A stretch of DNA of 64,000 nucleotides, taken from Watersipora subatra (lineage: Eukaryota; Bryozoa; Gymnolaemata; Cheilostomatida; Watersiporidae). Positions 25,367 to 38,375 of this stretch are shown here, in pieces. The notes under the pieces are model-generated. The model was not told where the DNA came from. It saw only the letters and a list, made by a program, of their open reading frames with translations, and did not search any database. Each line of letters starts with the position of its first letter. Position 1 is the stretch's first letter. The position numbers and the translations under genes were made by a program. The stretch is from NCBI RefSeq assembly GCF_963576615.1, contig NC_088708.1:31193191-31257190 (forward strand), read 5' to 3'.

Positions 25367-27062
25367 TATCGCTACACTATAACTGTATGAAAACTTACTG
25401 ATTATGTAATTAGAAGTGTTATCAATAATAGTTCCCATATAAGATTAGGCTAAATGCTCCATCAACAGGTTGAGGCAGACAGCGCAAGAGAGTTGTGAAA
25501 TCAGATTAAAAAAACTTCCTTTCAAAACATTTGTAGTCTATCTATAAGCCTCTCTATAAACCATTTCATTTACTCTTCTTGTCTAATGTTGATGAAGGAC
25601 TTTCCCTTGGATGGCTCATCTTTCGAAACAAGTTTGTCAGCTTGCCAGGAGACTCGAGATAGAGAAGAAGTAGGAAGGAGGAGTTTACAACCAGTATAAC
25701 AAAGATTATAATCGCTGGTTTGAGTGAATCTCCTAACCAAGCAGCTACAATATACCCAAAATATAAACAGTCCCTACATTTGTTGCCCCTAATGACTGGG
25801 CAATTATAATACTGACACTGCTCTGCAGAATAGTTTATAATATATTATGGCTTGCAGGAAGTCTGGCTGTTTCTCAAGTGGACCAACTCAATAAAAATAT
25901 GTATTTTTTGAAGACTGCATCAAAGTTATGAATGCACCTTTTTAATGGGCGTCAAATGCAAAAAAATTTGAGATAGCAGAAAACCATGGAGTTCTATCTT
26001 TAATACAAAGCAGTATAAATGCATTTAATATTCTTCACCTTGAACTTAATAAAATTGAATTTTATACCTCAGTTTTACATGAAACAGATTTACTAATAAT
26101 TTTTATTTTTCTTTATTATTGATTTTTTTATTTTACTTTAATTCCCTTAATGAAAGTCTTTATATCTCATTTTACTGTAAAAATCAATTTAAACATATTT
26201 CTTGTAAAGCTATATGGCTTACATTAGTAAATGGTGAAAAATCTTTGGCTAATTGATTGATTCTTTATCATCATTTTGATTTTTGAATGCGTAAATTCTG
26301 TAAAAGCATTAGTAATGTTTATCTTCCAATTGTCACTCTTTGCACAGTTGATTGTATTTATTTATCATACTTTAAGAAACTGAGAAGCTGTGATGAAAAG
26401 AGTGAGCCAAGCACAAATGGCAGCGTGCTAGCAGCCATATATGTTATTGCAAAACAATTATACAGCAAACGATCAACTCGCTAGCTATGGTGAGAGTTTA
26501 ATGAATTGATGATATACAGTCATACCAGTTAGTTATTGCTAAACACTCGGTAAAAAGACAATCAACTTCCTTTAATTGGCAAGGTTTGTTAGCCAGTCAC
26601 ACGAGGGCTAACAAGGCTAACAATGTTTCATAGTTCTTCAGACAATCTCTGCTCAAGAGTTATTTCAGAAAATCATCGGTGCTCCAGTGTGTAATAACAT
26701 GTGCCAATATCACTAGTAAGGATGGCTAATAACTTGGTCCATTATATAGAAGATGCCAAATATGATTCGACCTTCAGAGGTATTACAAAGCTCACATTGC
26801 TGTGATAAGCTTTATGTAATTTGATTTCTTTCTTTCATGTTATTTTTGTCTCATGGTATAATTTACTCTGCATGGCATTGGGTGGTGATAATAAAACTCA
26901 TATCGATATAATGCTGAAATTTAGCGTATTATTGTTTAATGATGAAACATATTTTTAAAAAAATGGAAGATAAACAGTTGTAAGTATTTTAGTTTAAGAA
27001 CAGTTTGAGGACTAAAACTGATGAACGCAAATAGTTTCCTTTTAATAGATTTCAGAACTAAC
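25367..27062. other. Non-coding stretch, nothing recognised
   Basis: AT-rich; a 65-codon plus ORF (26287-26484) lacks recognisable similarity. Confidence 0.5.
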
Positions 27063-27168
27063 GAGCATTACTGTAATGTAGCATTACAGTAATGCAGCAT
27101 TACAGCAAAGCAGCATTACAGTAATGCAGCATTACAGTAATGCAGCCTTGCTGTAATGCTGCATTATG
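27063..27168. repeat. 16-bp palindromic repeat (hairpin array)
   Basis: Units of CAGCATTACAGTAATG; each contains GCATTAC-A-GTAATGC, a 7-bp stem with a 1-base centre. About six units, with one AGCAAAG variant and an inverted version (CTTGCTGTAATGCTGCATTA) at the right end, so the block can also fold as a whole. Confidence 0.9.
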
Positions 27169-28052
27169 TTTCAATAAATTATAATTCCATCACAGCACCG
27201 TTCTACTAAATTATGAAGCATTCTAATGGTATTGAATACAATGCGCTACAGTAATGATACCTCTGATTGCTGCTAAAGAGAGCCTAGTTAGAGTTATCTT
27301 CTTTTGTTTCAGAAAACTACAATTTTCAAACTATAAAAATAATAATAATGCTGCTGATAATGATGGTGATAATAACAGTAACAATATAAAAATTTATAAG
27401 AATGATCGTAGTAACACTGTTTTAGTATGTTGGTAATCAGTTTGTTGATAAAGTAAGGAGTTATGTTGATGTTACTATTCAGTTGTACAAACATAAGTCC
27501 CAACCAACCTCTGTTATATGAAATGCCTGATTGTCTATTTACAAAGGTTTTTAAAAGGTGTCTCTTCTCATTCAATAGAAAATCTATGAGAAACCGTATC
27601 GCTATCACACTTGATAGTTGAAGCATATTTGAATGATAACTGCAGCATGTTAACATTAAGGTAGGACTATTCATATAGTAATATATTTTAATAAGAGAAG
27701 GAAGATGTCCATAAGTATGCTAGTGAGTTTGTATTGAAGCACAAGATTAAGAACATCAGTTATATGCTTTTATCATACAGCATTACAGTTTCCCCAATTA
27801 AGATTCTCGGAGCTTGGAAGCACTTGAGAAAAATTACAAACAAGCATATTGCAACGAGAACTATACTATGTCAGGTTATGCTATGTTATATATATAAAAT
27901 ATATTAAATTATATTAAGATTGTAATATATTATGTTGTATTATACTATAGTAAATAATATATTTATCATACATTAAATTATATTATGCTGTATTGTTTAC
28001 ACAAGGCACCATAATGCAACATAAAACGTTATATCATAATATAAATTAAAGC
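27169..28052. other. Non-coding, nothing recognised
   Basis: Includes AT-rich words (ATATTAAATTATATTA) around 27890-28000. The 121-codon minus ORF (27309-27674) ends in Tyr/His low complexity from AAT-type repeats and is not convincing. Confidence 0.45.
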
Positions 28053-28090
28053 ATCATACTAGATTATAATACATTGTAATCTAGTATGAT
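28053..28090. repeat. Perfect 14-bp inverted repeat
   Basis: ATCATACTAGATTA at 28053-28066 pairs with TAATCTAGTATGAT at 28077-28090, leaving a 10-base loop. Confidence 0.85.
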
Positions 28091-30230
28091 ATAATACATT
28101 ATAAAACATTACATTGCAATCTAAAATAAAAGCCCATCGAATTGAAGTCACTGCAGCAATAATATTATGCTAGTCTGCTTAACAGAGAATTGCATGAGAT
28201 TACGGCTCACCTGCAAAATGAACTATCAATGTAATATCAACAGAGATGAGTGTTAGAACCTGAGTACTGTTCTCTACCAATCTGTAGCTCATCGATATTA
28301 ATGGCAGGGACATGCCTGCAAATATTAAAAATAACTTGAAAGTTACAGCATTCTTAGCATGCAGCTAGAAATAAGAAGTTATCTTCCCTTTTATAAAAGA
28401 AATGACAACTATTGTATTTGGAATTGTGATCGCAAATACATGTAGCATCTTTCTTTTTATAAAGATCAACTAATTTTGAGGAGAGATACTTGTGAAGGTT
28501 TTGTTTAGCAGAGAACTCACATCGAGGAATCAGTACTAACAGTAGTACCAGCTAATAGTGAGTGGTTTACTTAATACTAACATTGTACAAAATAACAGCA
28601 AGTGATTAGTTAGTTATTACTAGCAGCTGTAGTATACACAGTGACCTCTATTTTTGCAGCCAAAAAACTCACCTATTTCTGAAAAATAAATTTTTAAATG
28701 GGTGCTTTGATAAGTTGCTGACAAAAAACTACTGCGGTTTGGGCTCTTTCTGGTTTTTTCCTTTTCAACAAATAAAGCAAATAATAAATTTAACATGAAT
28801 CTAACAATAGTTTCTAATTCATAGTCAAACAACTTTAATCTGAAGTTGATTGACTATGAATATAAAACTGCGTAGTACTAGCAACAGATTCCAAGAGGAA
28901 GTACTTACTGAATAAGCAGGTACTGTAGAAGACATTAGGAAAGCTCGCATGTCCAAGAACCATAGACTTGTATGACTCGGGCAGAACTAGCGACTATAAA
29001 CATAATTAATCTCACAAATCGATTGTCAGAATAAATGAAAAGGTTTTAGCAATGGTCATTGCTGCTTTCACTACAAGTTGTATTATGTAATTACTTACCT
29101 GTTATATTTAAAATGCAGAATATTTGAAACGGAGAACATTATTAATTGTATAAAATCTCAATAGAATTCAGTTGTTTATGTTGCAGACTTTCGTGTTTTG
29201 AGTTGTGACCCATTAGTCAAACTCTGTTTAAAAACTTCTATTTCAATTCAGCAATAGTTTACAATGAATTGACCAGATTTTAGCTTCAAGATTGCAATAA
29301 GAATGATGGTTTTATGCATTTTAAACATCAACACTTCTCATAAATGTAAATATATATCTCATAGATGTAAATAACTACACAGCTCATAGATGTAAATAAT
29401 TACACAACTCATAGACGCAAAACGTAAAAGCTCACCAAATTGTGCATTTTCATGGTTAGACTTTCTATGCATTGTTCAAAGTTAGACCAATTTTGGATTA
29501 TTATTTAGTATTACAACCTAAATTTCACAACAAGATTTTCTTGTTCAGTTTTGTACTCAACAGCCAAATAAATACTGCATTTACATCTAGAACAGAACAT
29601 TTTAAGTCCTCCAAATGCATGAGAAATATATATTCTACAAGACGGTGTACGGAATGCAAAAGTAAGATAATGCTGCTCTATAGGCACATCAGGTATTAAA
29701 GAAGGAGAACACAAAGTTTACCCAAAATGCAGCAAACATAAGGAGAGCTGAGAGAACACCATTCCACCTGAGCATCCATTTGATAGGCTCCTTACTTGCT
29801 GCTAGCATTGGCTCGTTATGTCCGAGGATCTGACTGACCTGCCATTACACACGCAGACGTAGAAAGCTGAAATATACACTTGCCTATGCACTTTAATATA
29901 AATATACGCATAAACTTCTATATACAGCTACACATGTAGACACTACCCAGTACTACAATGGCTTTATTACTATTACTGTTATTATCGCGGGATCCCATTA
30001 CTACTATCATTATAAATAATATTGGTAATATTTATAATGTATCGACTATTAATTTCTATTATTACTAATATTATCCTTACTCCTGTTATTATCGTAACTA
30101 CTATTATTACTACTAGAAATTCCACTGTCATACAGCCCACGACCAAAGTGATATTGGAAAAAAGAAAGGGTACTGATGGTTGAGAAATGCAATATTAGCA
30201 GTCAATATCACGAAGTTGTGATATTTATAT
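28091..30230. other. Non-coding, with small ATT and 27-bp repeats
   Basis: A loose repeat of CTCATAGATGTAAATAA..ACACA occurs about three times at 29337-29415, and interrupted ATT/TAC trinucleotides at 29965-30120. Small overlapping ORFs on both strands at 29472-29714 are not recognised. Confidence 0.5.
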
Positions 30231-30492
30231 AGATTTTTAGAAAATCTGTGCTACGTAGCCATTGTTCTGTAGTCATCCAAACCTATAATTAACTATTGTA
30301 ATAATCTCATTAGAAGCGTTAGAAAAAATATCATCGTCTTTCCCTTTACTTACACTGCGTTAGATTTTTAGAAAATCTGTACTACGTAGTCATTGTTCTG
30401 TAGTCATCCAAACTTATAATTAATTATTGTAATAATCTCATAAGAACCGTTAAAAAATATCATCGTCATTTCCTTTACTTATACTGCGTTGG
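30231..30492. repeat. 131-bp tandem duplication
   Basis: Two head-to-tail copies starting at AGATTTTTAGAAAATCTG (30231 and 30362). Shared blocks include CATTGTTCTGTAGTCATCCA, TTGTAATAATCTCAT and TTCC(C)TTTACTTA.ACTGCGTT, with scattered differences. The unit starts with a near-palindrome (AGATTTTTAGAAAATCT). Confidence 0.9.
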
Positions 30493-31439
30493 ACATCAGT
30501 TAGAATTCGAAAGTACATGTACTTAAATGCGTCGGCAAATGAAATTGAAAATGAAAAAATTGAAATCGGCAAAAATGAAACGATTTCTGCACTCCTATGT
30601 TAATTGCTGAAACCTTCGGCAATTCGACAATGCTATAGACTGGTGAAAAGTGCACGTTTTTTTCGTGAAATGTGCAAGACTTTATTGTTCTATTCTCTGT
30701 CGCTCGGCGTTTCAATTTTCGGTCTTAACTTTTATTAAACCAAGCTTTTCAAGCGTTTTGTTGCGATTTTCGTCCAAATTAATCTGTATATTTGTGTATA
30801 ATCCGATCAGATGGATTAGTTTTAGGAATTTGCGGTAACCTTTCAAAAGCTTGGTAACATATTTAAATAGGTTTATATGGGCTTTGTAACATTATTATAC
30901 TTAAACGACTTTACTGAAAATTAGTTAAATTTGTTGATTGGATTTCGTTGCAAGGGTTTGGTGACGGCCGTTAACGGATAATTTTTTGGGAGTTGTGTGC
31001 ACATGTGCATTTATCATAAATCTCCCAATCAATCGCTTCACTCTTGTTTGGTCGTGGGACTATTATTGTTGATCTATGATATTTTCAATTTTTTATTTTT
31101 ATTAATTTTTTTAGTGGCTTATGTTGTTATTATTACAAATACTCAAGTTGTTGTCTAACTCGTCTTTGTTATTGCAATTATAGTTAATCAACTCGCGACA
31201 CGACACCGGAGTATTTCATCACAATAATAAATTTCTCAAGGCATTTAAATCAACAGCATACATACCTTGTGATCAAATAGCTTATCTTAATCCCTGTCTT
31301 TAGAACTGTACTGTTTTTAGGTCATTACTGTTAATACCATATAATTACTATTGTTATTACTACTATTGCTTATTATTATTGCTATTACCCAGCAGTTTTG
31401 CCTGCTTTGAGAGATGGTCAATTCTGTCAATAAAGTGCA
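30493..31439. other. Non-coding stretch, nothing recognised
   Basis: Short ORFs on both strands at 30500-30838 have no recognised similarity. Interrupted ATT repeats near 31330-31390. Confidence 0.5.
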
Positions 31440-31600
31440 GAGAATAAGTATATACACAACTATTCCAAAACAATGGAATGTGAACAGCTAGTGCATATGG
31501 TAGCTGCTAATCCGAATGACGCGAGTTCAAATCCCTTAAGATGTAATCTGTTTTCCATTCTCTAACTGAGGCTTTGGACAGACAAACGTGGCTCTTACCA
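31440..31600 (-). mobile_element. tRNA-like module with Helitron-like end, fragment
   Basis: Plus-strand tRNA-like core at about 31486-31545: TAGTGCATATGGTAGCTG (box A-like) and GAGTTCAAATCCC (box B-like). To its right ACAGACAAACGTGGCT is the reverse complement of AGCCACGTTTGTCTGT, related to the 5' segment at 51300-51330. Probably a fragment; it does not fold as a normal tRNA by eye. Confidence 0.45.
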
Positions 31601-31742
31601 TGGAAAAAATAATTAGTTTTTCATATTGTTCATTATACCATCATTACTATTACTATTGCTACATTTATTATTATTTCTTTGTTTTAATTATTGACTCTTA
31701 TAATTATTATTATTATTTTAGTTATAGCTTTTTTCATACTGA
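31601..31742. other. Interrupted ATT-rich spacer
   Basis: Loose ATT/TTA trinucleotide repeats; no gene. Confidence 0.5.
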
Positions 31743-31822
31743 ACCACATTAGCACCACGAGGCCATAACTCCACATTAGCACCACGAGGCCATAACTCCA
31801 CATTAGCACCACGAGGTCTGTA
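31743..31822. repeat. 27-bp tandem repeat, 3 copies
   Basis: CACATTAGCACCACGAGGCC plus ATAACTC, twice identical; a third copy diverges after GAGG. Confidence 0.92.
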
Positions 31823-31974
31823 CCATGACTCCTTCTAATATTTTAACCTATCCGGCGACAGAAGTTCGTGATTTTACCTTGGAGCGATGTATGTCTAAAC
31901 CATCATCTGTCACTCCAACACCTAACAGCTTTCTTGATTTTAGTCGACTTTGGAGGTCAGCACTACTCGGTTTT

Positions 31975-32515
31975 CTAAAAAACACAATACAAATATACAT
32001 ATATGCGGTCTAAACATGTTGCGGGTGTATGGTACAGAAGCACATGTGATGAGTATGGCCGCGATAAACGAAAACACTGGTAGGAAACTTTCGATAAGGT
32101 CAATGAGAATGACTGCGCTAAGCTTCTATTGGACTTCTTTATCTGGACAGACAAGCACATTCTGGCAAACCAGCCAGATATCGTAGTGTTGGACAACGAG
32201 AGCGAAAGGTCTACTGTAATAGACATAGCAATACCCAGTGACTACTACAGTCAGCAAAAGAAAAGTAGAGAATTATCTCCCACTTGGAGGAAGAATTTAA
32301 AAAGTGCTGGCATGTAAGTACAACAGTAATATATAATTGGAGTGTTAGGCGCAATAGCCCAAATACTGCCAAGAATCAGCACAAGTCAGTTGCAAAATGA
32401 TGCATTAATGGGAACGATTAAGATTTTGAGGCAAGTGCTCAAACTCAGCAAGGTCAAGCAGACATTACCACCACTTAAGTTACCAGAGGTGAAAAAACAA
32501 TTTTTTACATACATG
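31975..32515 (+). mobile_element. RLE-type LINE 3' fragment, frameshifted
   Basis: From about 32015 the DNA parallels the copy at 20410-21280 (read in reverse): the CATGTTGCGGGTGTATGGTA segment, then two plus frames (32129-32317 and 32342-32533) that together cover the endonuclease block (WTDKHILANQPDIVVLDN, VIDIAIPSD) and the tail (TIKILRQVLKLSK). The PD and ID residues lost in the other copy remain here. At least one frameshift near 32317 separates the parts. It ends AAAAAACAATTTTTTA and a TA-rich tail. Confidence 0.78.
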
Positions 32516-32699
32516 TTTATATATAGTATATAATATAAAACATATATAGCATATATACTATTAATAATTTGATTGACGCGCTCAATCCAATTGAGTGGCA
32601 CCGCATATGCGGTAAATGATATGTTTACGACATATGCAGTGCCGTAACAATACAATCACACCGATAGATATTGACCTGAGTAAAATAAAAATACTGTCA

Positions 32700-32966
32700 C
32701 TACAAGTAAGTTTTATTGTTAAGTACATCTACTAACTTTTGAAGAGTATCTCTCTTGTCTGTGTAAAGTGATTTAACCGTTGATACCTCTTCTAGTTTAG
32801 CCTCGCCTTTAGTCTTGCTTACTTTATCTCCTGCGTGAGTCTCTTTAGAGAAGGCTTGTGACTCATCTTTATTTCCTGTGTGAGCCCCTTTGGAGGAGGC
32901 TTGTGACTCATCTTTATCTCCTGCGTGAGTTCCTTTGGAGGAGGCTTGTGACCCATCTTTACTCAT
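32700..32966 (-). CDS. Possible terminal exon with 15-residue repeats, unknown protein
   Basis: An 88-residue frame that begins with three near-identical 15-residue units (DESQASSKG.H.G.K; 45 bp each) and goes on as a charged segment (KTKGEAKLEEVSTVKSLYTDKRDTLQKLVDVLNNK). The repeat length keeps the frame, and substitutions between units are conservative. A plausible acceptor (GCTGACATCAG) lies 5 bases before the ATG. No function or family recognised; a chance ORF over a 45-bp minisatellite is the alternative. Confidence 0.35.
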   Translation of the reverse strand: MSKDGSQASSKGTHAGDKDESQASSKGAHTGNKDESQAFSKETHAGDKVSKTKGEAKLEEVSTVKSLYTDKRDTLQKLVDVLNNKTYL

Positions 32967-35900
32967 ATCTCTGATGTCAGCAGCTATTACTCTATTTCAA
33001 TAAATAACTGGCATCAAATTGCATTTATTTAACTCATGCTTTGCTACATAGTGTTTTAGAATCAAAAGAAACTGAACCAACAAGACACCTTTTGCCATTT
33101 GGAAATCTCAAACCCTTCAATTTATTAAACAAAATGTTAGGAATGTAGTTTCAAACTGTCTTCATTCATATAACCTTTTGTTCGGTGACCCGGTTTGACC
33201 AGATAAACAGGGTTATCTCTATGAGATTCAATGTGAACTGAAAACTTAACAAAAGCCTTACTTGAAATATAGCTGGTTACAGGCTGAAGGCCAACAGCAC
33301 AATATGGTACTTTTCAGAAAATCCCTATATACAGAAGCAGGTTAATCCGTTATGGTTGCTTCGAAAGAGAAAAAGATTTAAGCTGTGGGGGTCGAAGGCT
33401 CAACACTTTACTTGTCATTATTTTCACTTTAAATTTATTTAGCTCTATCTAAATATTTTAGCGAAAAAGATTCTTTTTGGAGTATTTCATTTGTAAGACG
33501 CCTATTGTCTATTTCTATGCCTACTGTCGCGCATGTGCAACATTTTTTCTAGCTGTATAATGTAATGAACGATGAGAATATTATCTGTCATAATATTTAT
33601 ATCAACATTTTATTACAAAACTATATAACAACATGGTACTGAAGTATTATTCCGGTATAAACAAATATATTGATTTAAATCATTGATTTAAATCATTGAT
33701 TTAAGGTTGGTCTCTTTCTAGCGGTTTAGTGAATCTTGCACCCATTGTTAGCTAGCCAGATGCTCTAGACTATCAGCTGCACCTGAGGGGTGACAGCAGT
33801 CACCTTAAATAGCTCCACTTTATATAAAGATCCTGTGACTATACCGAAACCTTAAATTACAGTACTTGCTTTGTCTTGTATAAAAAAAGAATGTGTGCAA
33901 GGTAAATTAGAGTTGTCTGCTCAATATAAGAAGTTGTTCATCTCAACATGAAAGCAATGACATGATAAGGATAACATTGATTAAACTATTCAACAATGCT
34001 AATATCATCAGCTGTTAGAGGCAGCATACTTAATTTAATAAAAACTAACTCTGCATGACAGTTCTTCGTATTTGTACAGTTTGGCACTAACAAAGGTTAA
34101 AGGTCGCCTCTCTTAAAACTATTTTAACAAATATTTGATTAATGTGAACACCAATGCAGTTGCATTGAGGTCAACTGGATATGGGCTAGTGACCAAACTG
34201 TATTCAACCTGTGCAGTTTTTGATATGCATGTTTTATTTTAAGTTTTTCTTGTAGCAATTAGCTATATTGTGGCTCCGTAGTATAAATATTTTGTTTGTA
34301 TAAATGTTTTTTTGTAGTATTTGTGGTATTATTATTCAATAAAACAAAAATAGAAGAGTTTTAGACATAACTTATTATGTACATAGATATGAATAACTTT
34401 TATTATTCAACATGAGTCTTTTTCATAGTATAAGTTTTTTGTAGTTTTAAGCATTTCTGATTTGCAGTTCTCAATTCAGCCTTGACATGTTTAACTAGTA
34501 AAAATTATGCATCAGTCGTGCTTATCAAACTTTATGAATTCTCAAATAATTATGGACAAACTCCATAATAACAAAGAGATCTAACAATTGTTACTAACAA
34601 CCCAGTAACCAAGACAACAATGACCTCTTTCTTGTAAAACTTTAGAAAAAAATATAATGTAGATTGAAAAAACACGATAATCTCAGACTATGTTTAAAGA
34701 ATCACCAAGCTGGATTTAATTGTAAAGTCAAATATTAGCAATTGCAATCATCAAAGGAGTAATAGGTGCCTTACAGTACGCTCTGTGTATGCTTGAACAA
34801 TGACCTCTTCAGGTAGCAGATGATCAGCGGAGCAGTTGGTACAGAATTAACCAATTAGAACTTAACAAAAGCGAATTAGACTGCTCTGAGAAAGTGTTCG
34901 ATTTTCCAAGGTCGCTGACACAGAGTGCATAGAGCATTCAGCAGAAATTATTATTAAGTTGTTATTTTTATTATTAAATTACGATTATTATTAAGTTGTT
35001 GGTTGAATCTAGTTGGTCTACTTTGAGCTTATGGTTTTTCCTTTAGGAAAATCTTCAAATTTATGGGCTCTGTGGACATAGCCAAAGAGGTGTACCATGT
35101 CCGAATGTGGTGAGAGGCCAATTAATATAACAAAAAGGATTGGAATTTCAGTGTTTACATGCAAATACAATGCCCAAACCTGGTCGACGTAAGTGTAAAC
35201 TTAATGGGGGTCAAAACAATATTATAACACAAACTAAAAGCTAATATATCCAAAAATGAAAGCAACAACCACAATGTAAGATTCAAAATAAAACAACAAA
35301 ATTGTTTTGTTGTTTTATTTTAATGTCTTGCCCTTTTGCTTTAAATGATCAAATACTATTCCCATTTTGGCTTTATCGTATTTTCTATAAATGAACTGAT
35401 TTGATGTAAAAATTAAACACTACTTAATTATAGCGGAAAGGCGGAGCTTTTGCTAGAGTTGTCTACCCTAGCTATGGTGATAAATTTAGTATAGCTATCA
35501 AATCTCGCTCCCTTGATATAAAACATTGATGCAAAAAATTGCTTTTGTCTCAGTTTTCACAGCATTGAATGAAAAAGCTTTGTACTGCCAATCTACCCTG
35601 AAAGAAGAAGCAACTCTGAGTGCAATGAGTATTGTAGTAGTAAGCCTTAGGTCAGCGACAGCTCCGATAGTAAACTGGAGTGTACTCTACATAATAATGT
35701 TTGAGCTGCATGCGTGAGGAAACAAGCATTAGCTGCTGAGAATGAAAGGTAATTAGCTTTTATAGAGTTGAATGTTTTGGAAGCTTGCAAATGATCCTAT
35801 CCAAGAAGATACTAGACCGGTCGTGACCTTGCACCAAGGCTAATAATGTGTAATGAGATTAGAACGGACATTCAACGGGTTTCTTATTTCTATTTGAGAA

Positions 35901-36589
35901 GAGAGAAATCCTCAGTAGAGAGAAACGACAAGCGTGAGTCAGAAATCTGTTGAACGGATCTCCCATGAGCTCCCCAGACATGGACTGTCACACAGACCCA
36001 AGATGATAAATACAATCGATTTACTAAAACTCAATGTGTAGGTCACCGTACTGTTGTTCACAAAACTCCCGCTGGCTTTACCAGTTTGTTCATTATGGCT
36101 CTTTACTTTCATCTCTCCACACCAAACCTCTTTCTTGTCAACAATGCCTAACTCGTTACTGCCAGATCTTTAGTTGAAAGATGTTAACAAAAAACTGCTC
36201 ATGCATGAATGCCAAAGGTAGACATCAAAGATAGTATAACAAGTAGAAAACTACAGAAGAAACTCAAGTGTTATTAGCCCTTGAGACAGCGTGAAATATC
36301 TGTAATATCTACGACTGGCGCTGTCTATCCACTAACTTATCAATATTGTATACGTTTGTGGCAGCATCGATTGTTGCAGAAGTGGTAGTGAGTAGAAGAT
36401 TGATGCATATTGTGAGAGGTGTTTATGAAAAAGAGTATAGTATAAATCGATTCTACAAATAACACATCTAAATATAGAGTGTACAAGAAAATAAAGCAAG
36501 ACTTGATGAGTTACATATTAACATATTATAGCCCCTGCGAGGATCTCGTATCATCTGAAACTGTGCGGGTAATCATTATTCCTGTAAAG
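32967..36589. other. Long non-coding stretch, nothing recognised
   Basis: AT-rich. A short ATTGATTTAAATC triplicate sits at about 33672-33706 and an AT-rich inverted pair (AAAACAACAAAATTGTTTTGTTG) at about 35290-35316. The 63-codon plus ORF at 35526-35717 is not recognised. Confidence 0.5.
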
Positions 36590-38375
36590 CCTACACTAAT
36601 ACAACTACGCTAGAACTGAATATCTTCTAACGCAGCTATAGAATATTACTACTACAATCTGTTGTAATTTAATACTGATACAACTATACATTATTACTGT
36701 AATATTATGTCCAAGTTCACTATACACCAGTTGAACTATGCAAAATCATTATTACACACTAATGTAACTTGGCACTAGCACTAATATAGCAATGCAGTAA
36801 AACAACCACACTCTAACAAGCTGTACTCCTTCGCAGCTGTACTCTAATACAAGTATACGATAACAAAACTGTACTCTGACAAAACTGTACTCTTACGCAG
36901 CTGTACTCTAATACAACTATAATACAACTACACTCCAACACAACTCTACTCCAACACAACTATACTCTAATACAACTGTACTCTAATACAACTATACTCT
37001 AATATAATTGTACTCTAATACAGCTATACTCTAATACAACTGTACTCTTATACAACTATACTGTAATACAGCTATACTCTAATACAACTGTACTCTTATA
37101 CAACCGAACTCTAATACAACTGTACTCTAACACAACTATACTCTAATACAGCTGTACTCTAATACAGCTATACTCTAATACAACTGTACTCTAATACAGC
37201 TATACTCTAATACAACTGCACTCTAATACAACTATACTCTAATACAACTATACTCTAATACAACTATACTCTAATACAACTGTACTCTAATACAACTATA
37301 CTCTAATACAGTTATACTCTAATACAGTTATACTCTAATACATCTGTACTCTTATACAACCGAACTCTAATACAACTATACTCTAATACAACTATACTCT
37401 AATAGGCTACAGCTATACTCTAATACAGCTATACTCTAATACAGCTATACTCTAATACAGCTATACTCTAATACAACTGTACTCTTATACAACTCTACTC
37501 TAATACAGCTACACTCTAATACAACTGTACTCTAATACAACTATACTCTAATACAGCTATACCCTAATACAACCGAACTCTAATACAACTGTACTCTTAT
37601 ACAACTATACTCTAATACAACTCTACTCTAATACAACTCTACTCTAATACAGCTATACTCTAATACAACTGTACTCTTATACAACCGAACTCTAATACAA
37701 CTGTACTCTAATACAACTATACTCTAATACAGCTGTACTCTAATACAGCTATACTCTAATACAACTGTACTCTAATACAGCTATACTCTAATACAACTGC
37801 ACTCTAATACAACTATACTCTAATACAACTATACTCTAATACAACTATACTCTAATACAACTGTACTCTAATACAACTATACTCTAATACAGTTATACTC
37901 TAATACAGTTATACTCTAATACATCTGTACTCTTATACAACCGAACTCTAATACAACTATACTCTAATACAACTATACTCCAATACAACTCTAATCTAAT
38001 ACAGCTATACTCTAATACAACTGCACTCCAATACAACTATACTCTAATACAGTTATACTCTAATACAGTTATACTCTAATACATCTGTACTCTTATACAA
38101 CCGAACTCTAATACAACCATACTCTAATACAACTATACTCTAATACAACTGTACTCTAATACAACTATACTCTAATACAGCTATACCCTAATACAACCGA
38201 ACTCTAATACAACTGTACTCTTATACAACTATACTCTAATACAACTCTACTCTAATACAACTCTACTCTAATACAGCTATACTCTAATACAACTGTACTC
38301 TTATACAACTGTACTCTAATACAACTATAATACTCTAATACAACTACACTCTAATATACGTGTAACTATACTCGA
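36590..38375. repeat. 16-bp tandem repeat, about 105 copies
   Basis: Unit TACTCTAATACAACTA with frequent CAG/CAA, CTG/CTA and CTTATACAACCG variants. The left edge (36590-36900) is degenerate, the core regular. A block with CAACCGAAC recurs 581 bp apart (37101 and 37682) with the same order of variants after it, showing segmental duplication inside the array. Confidence 0.97.

Noticed and set aside
25150-25401. 83-codon ORF with an 11-residue repeat as a secreted repeat protein
   Set aside because: Openness follows from the 11-bp unit having no stop; no signal peptide or splice context.
27309-27674. 121-codon minus ORF
   Set aside because: C-terminal Tyr/His run comes from AAT/GAT trinucleotides; no conserved motif.
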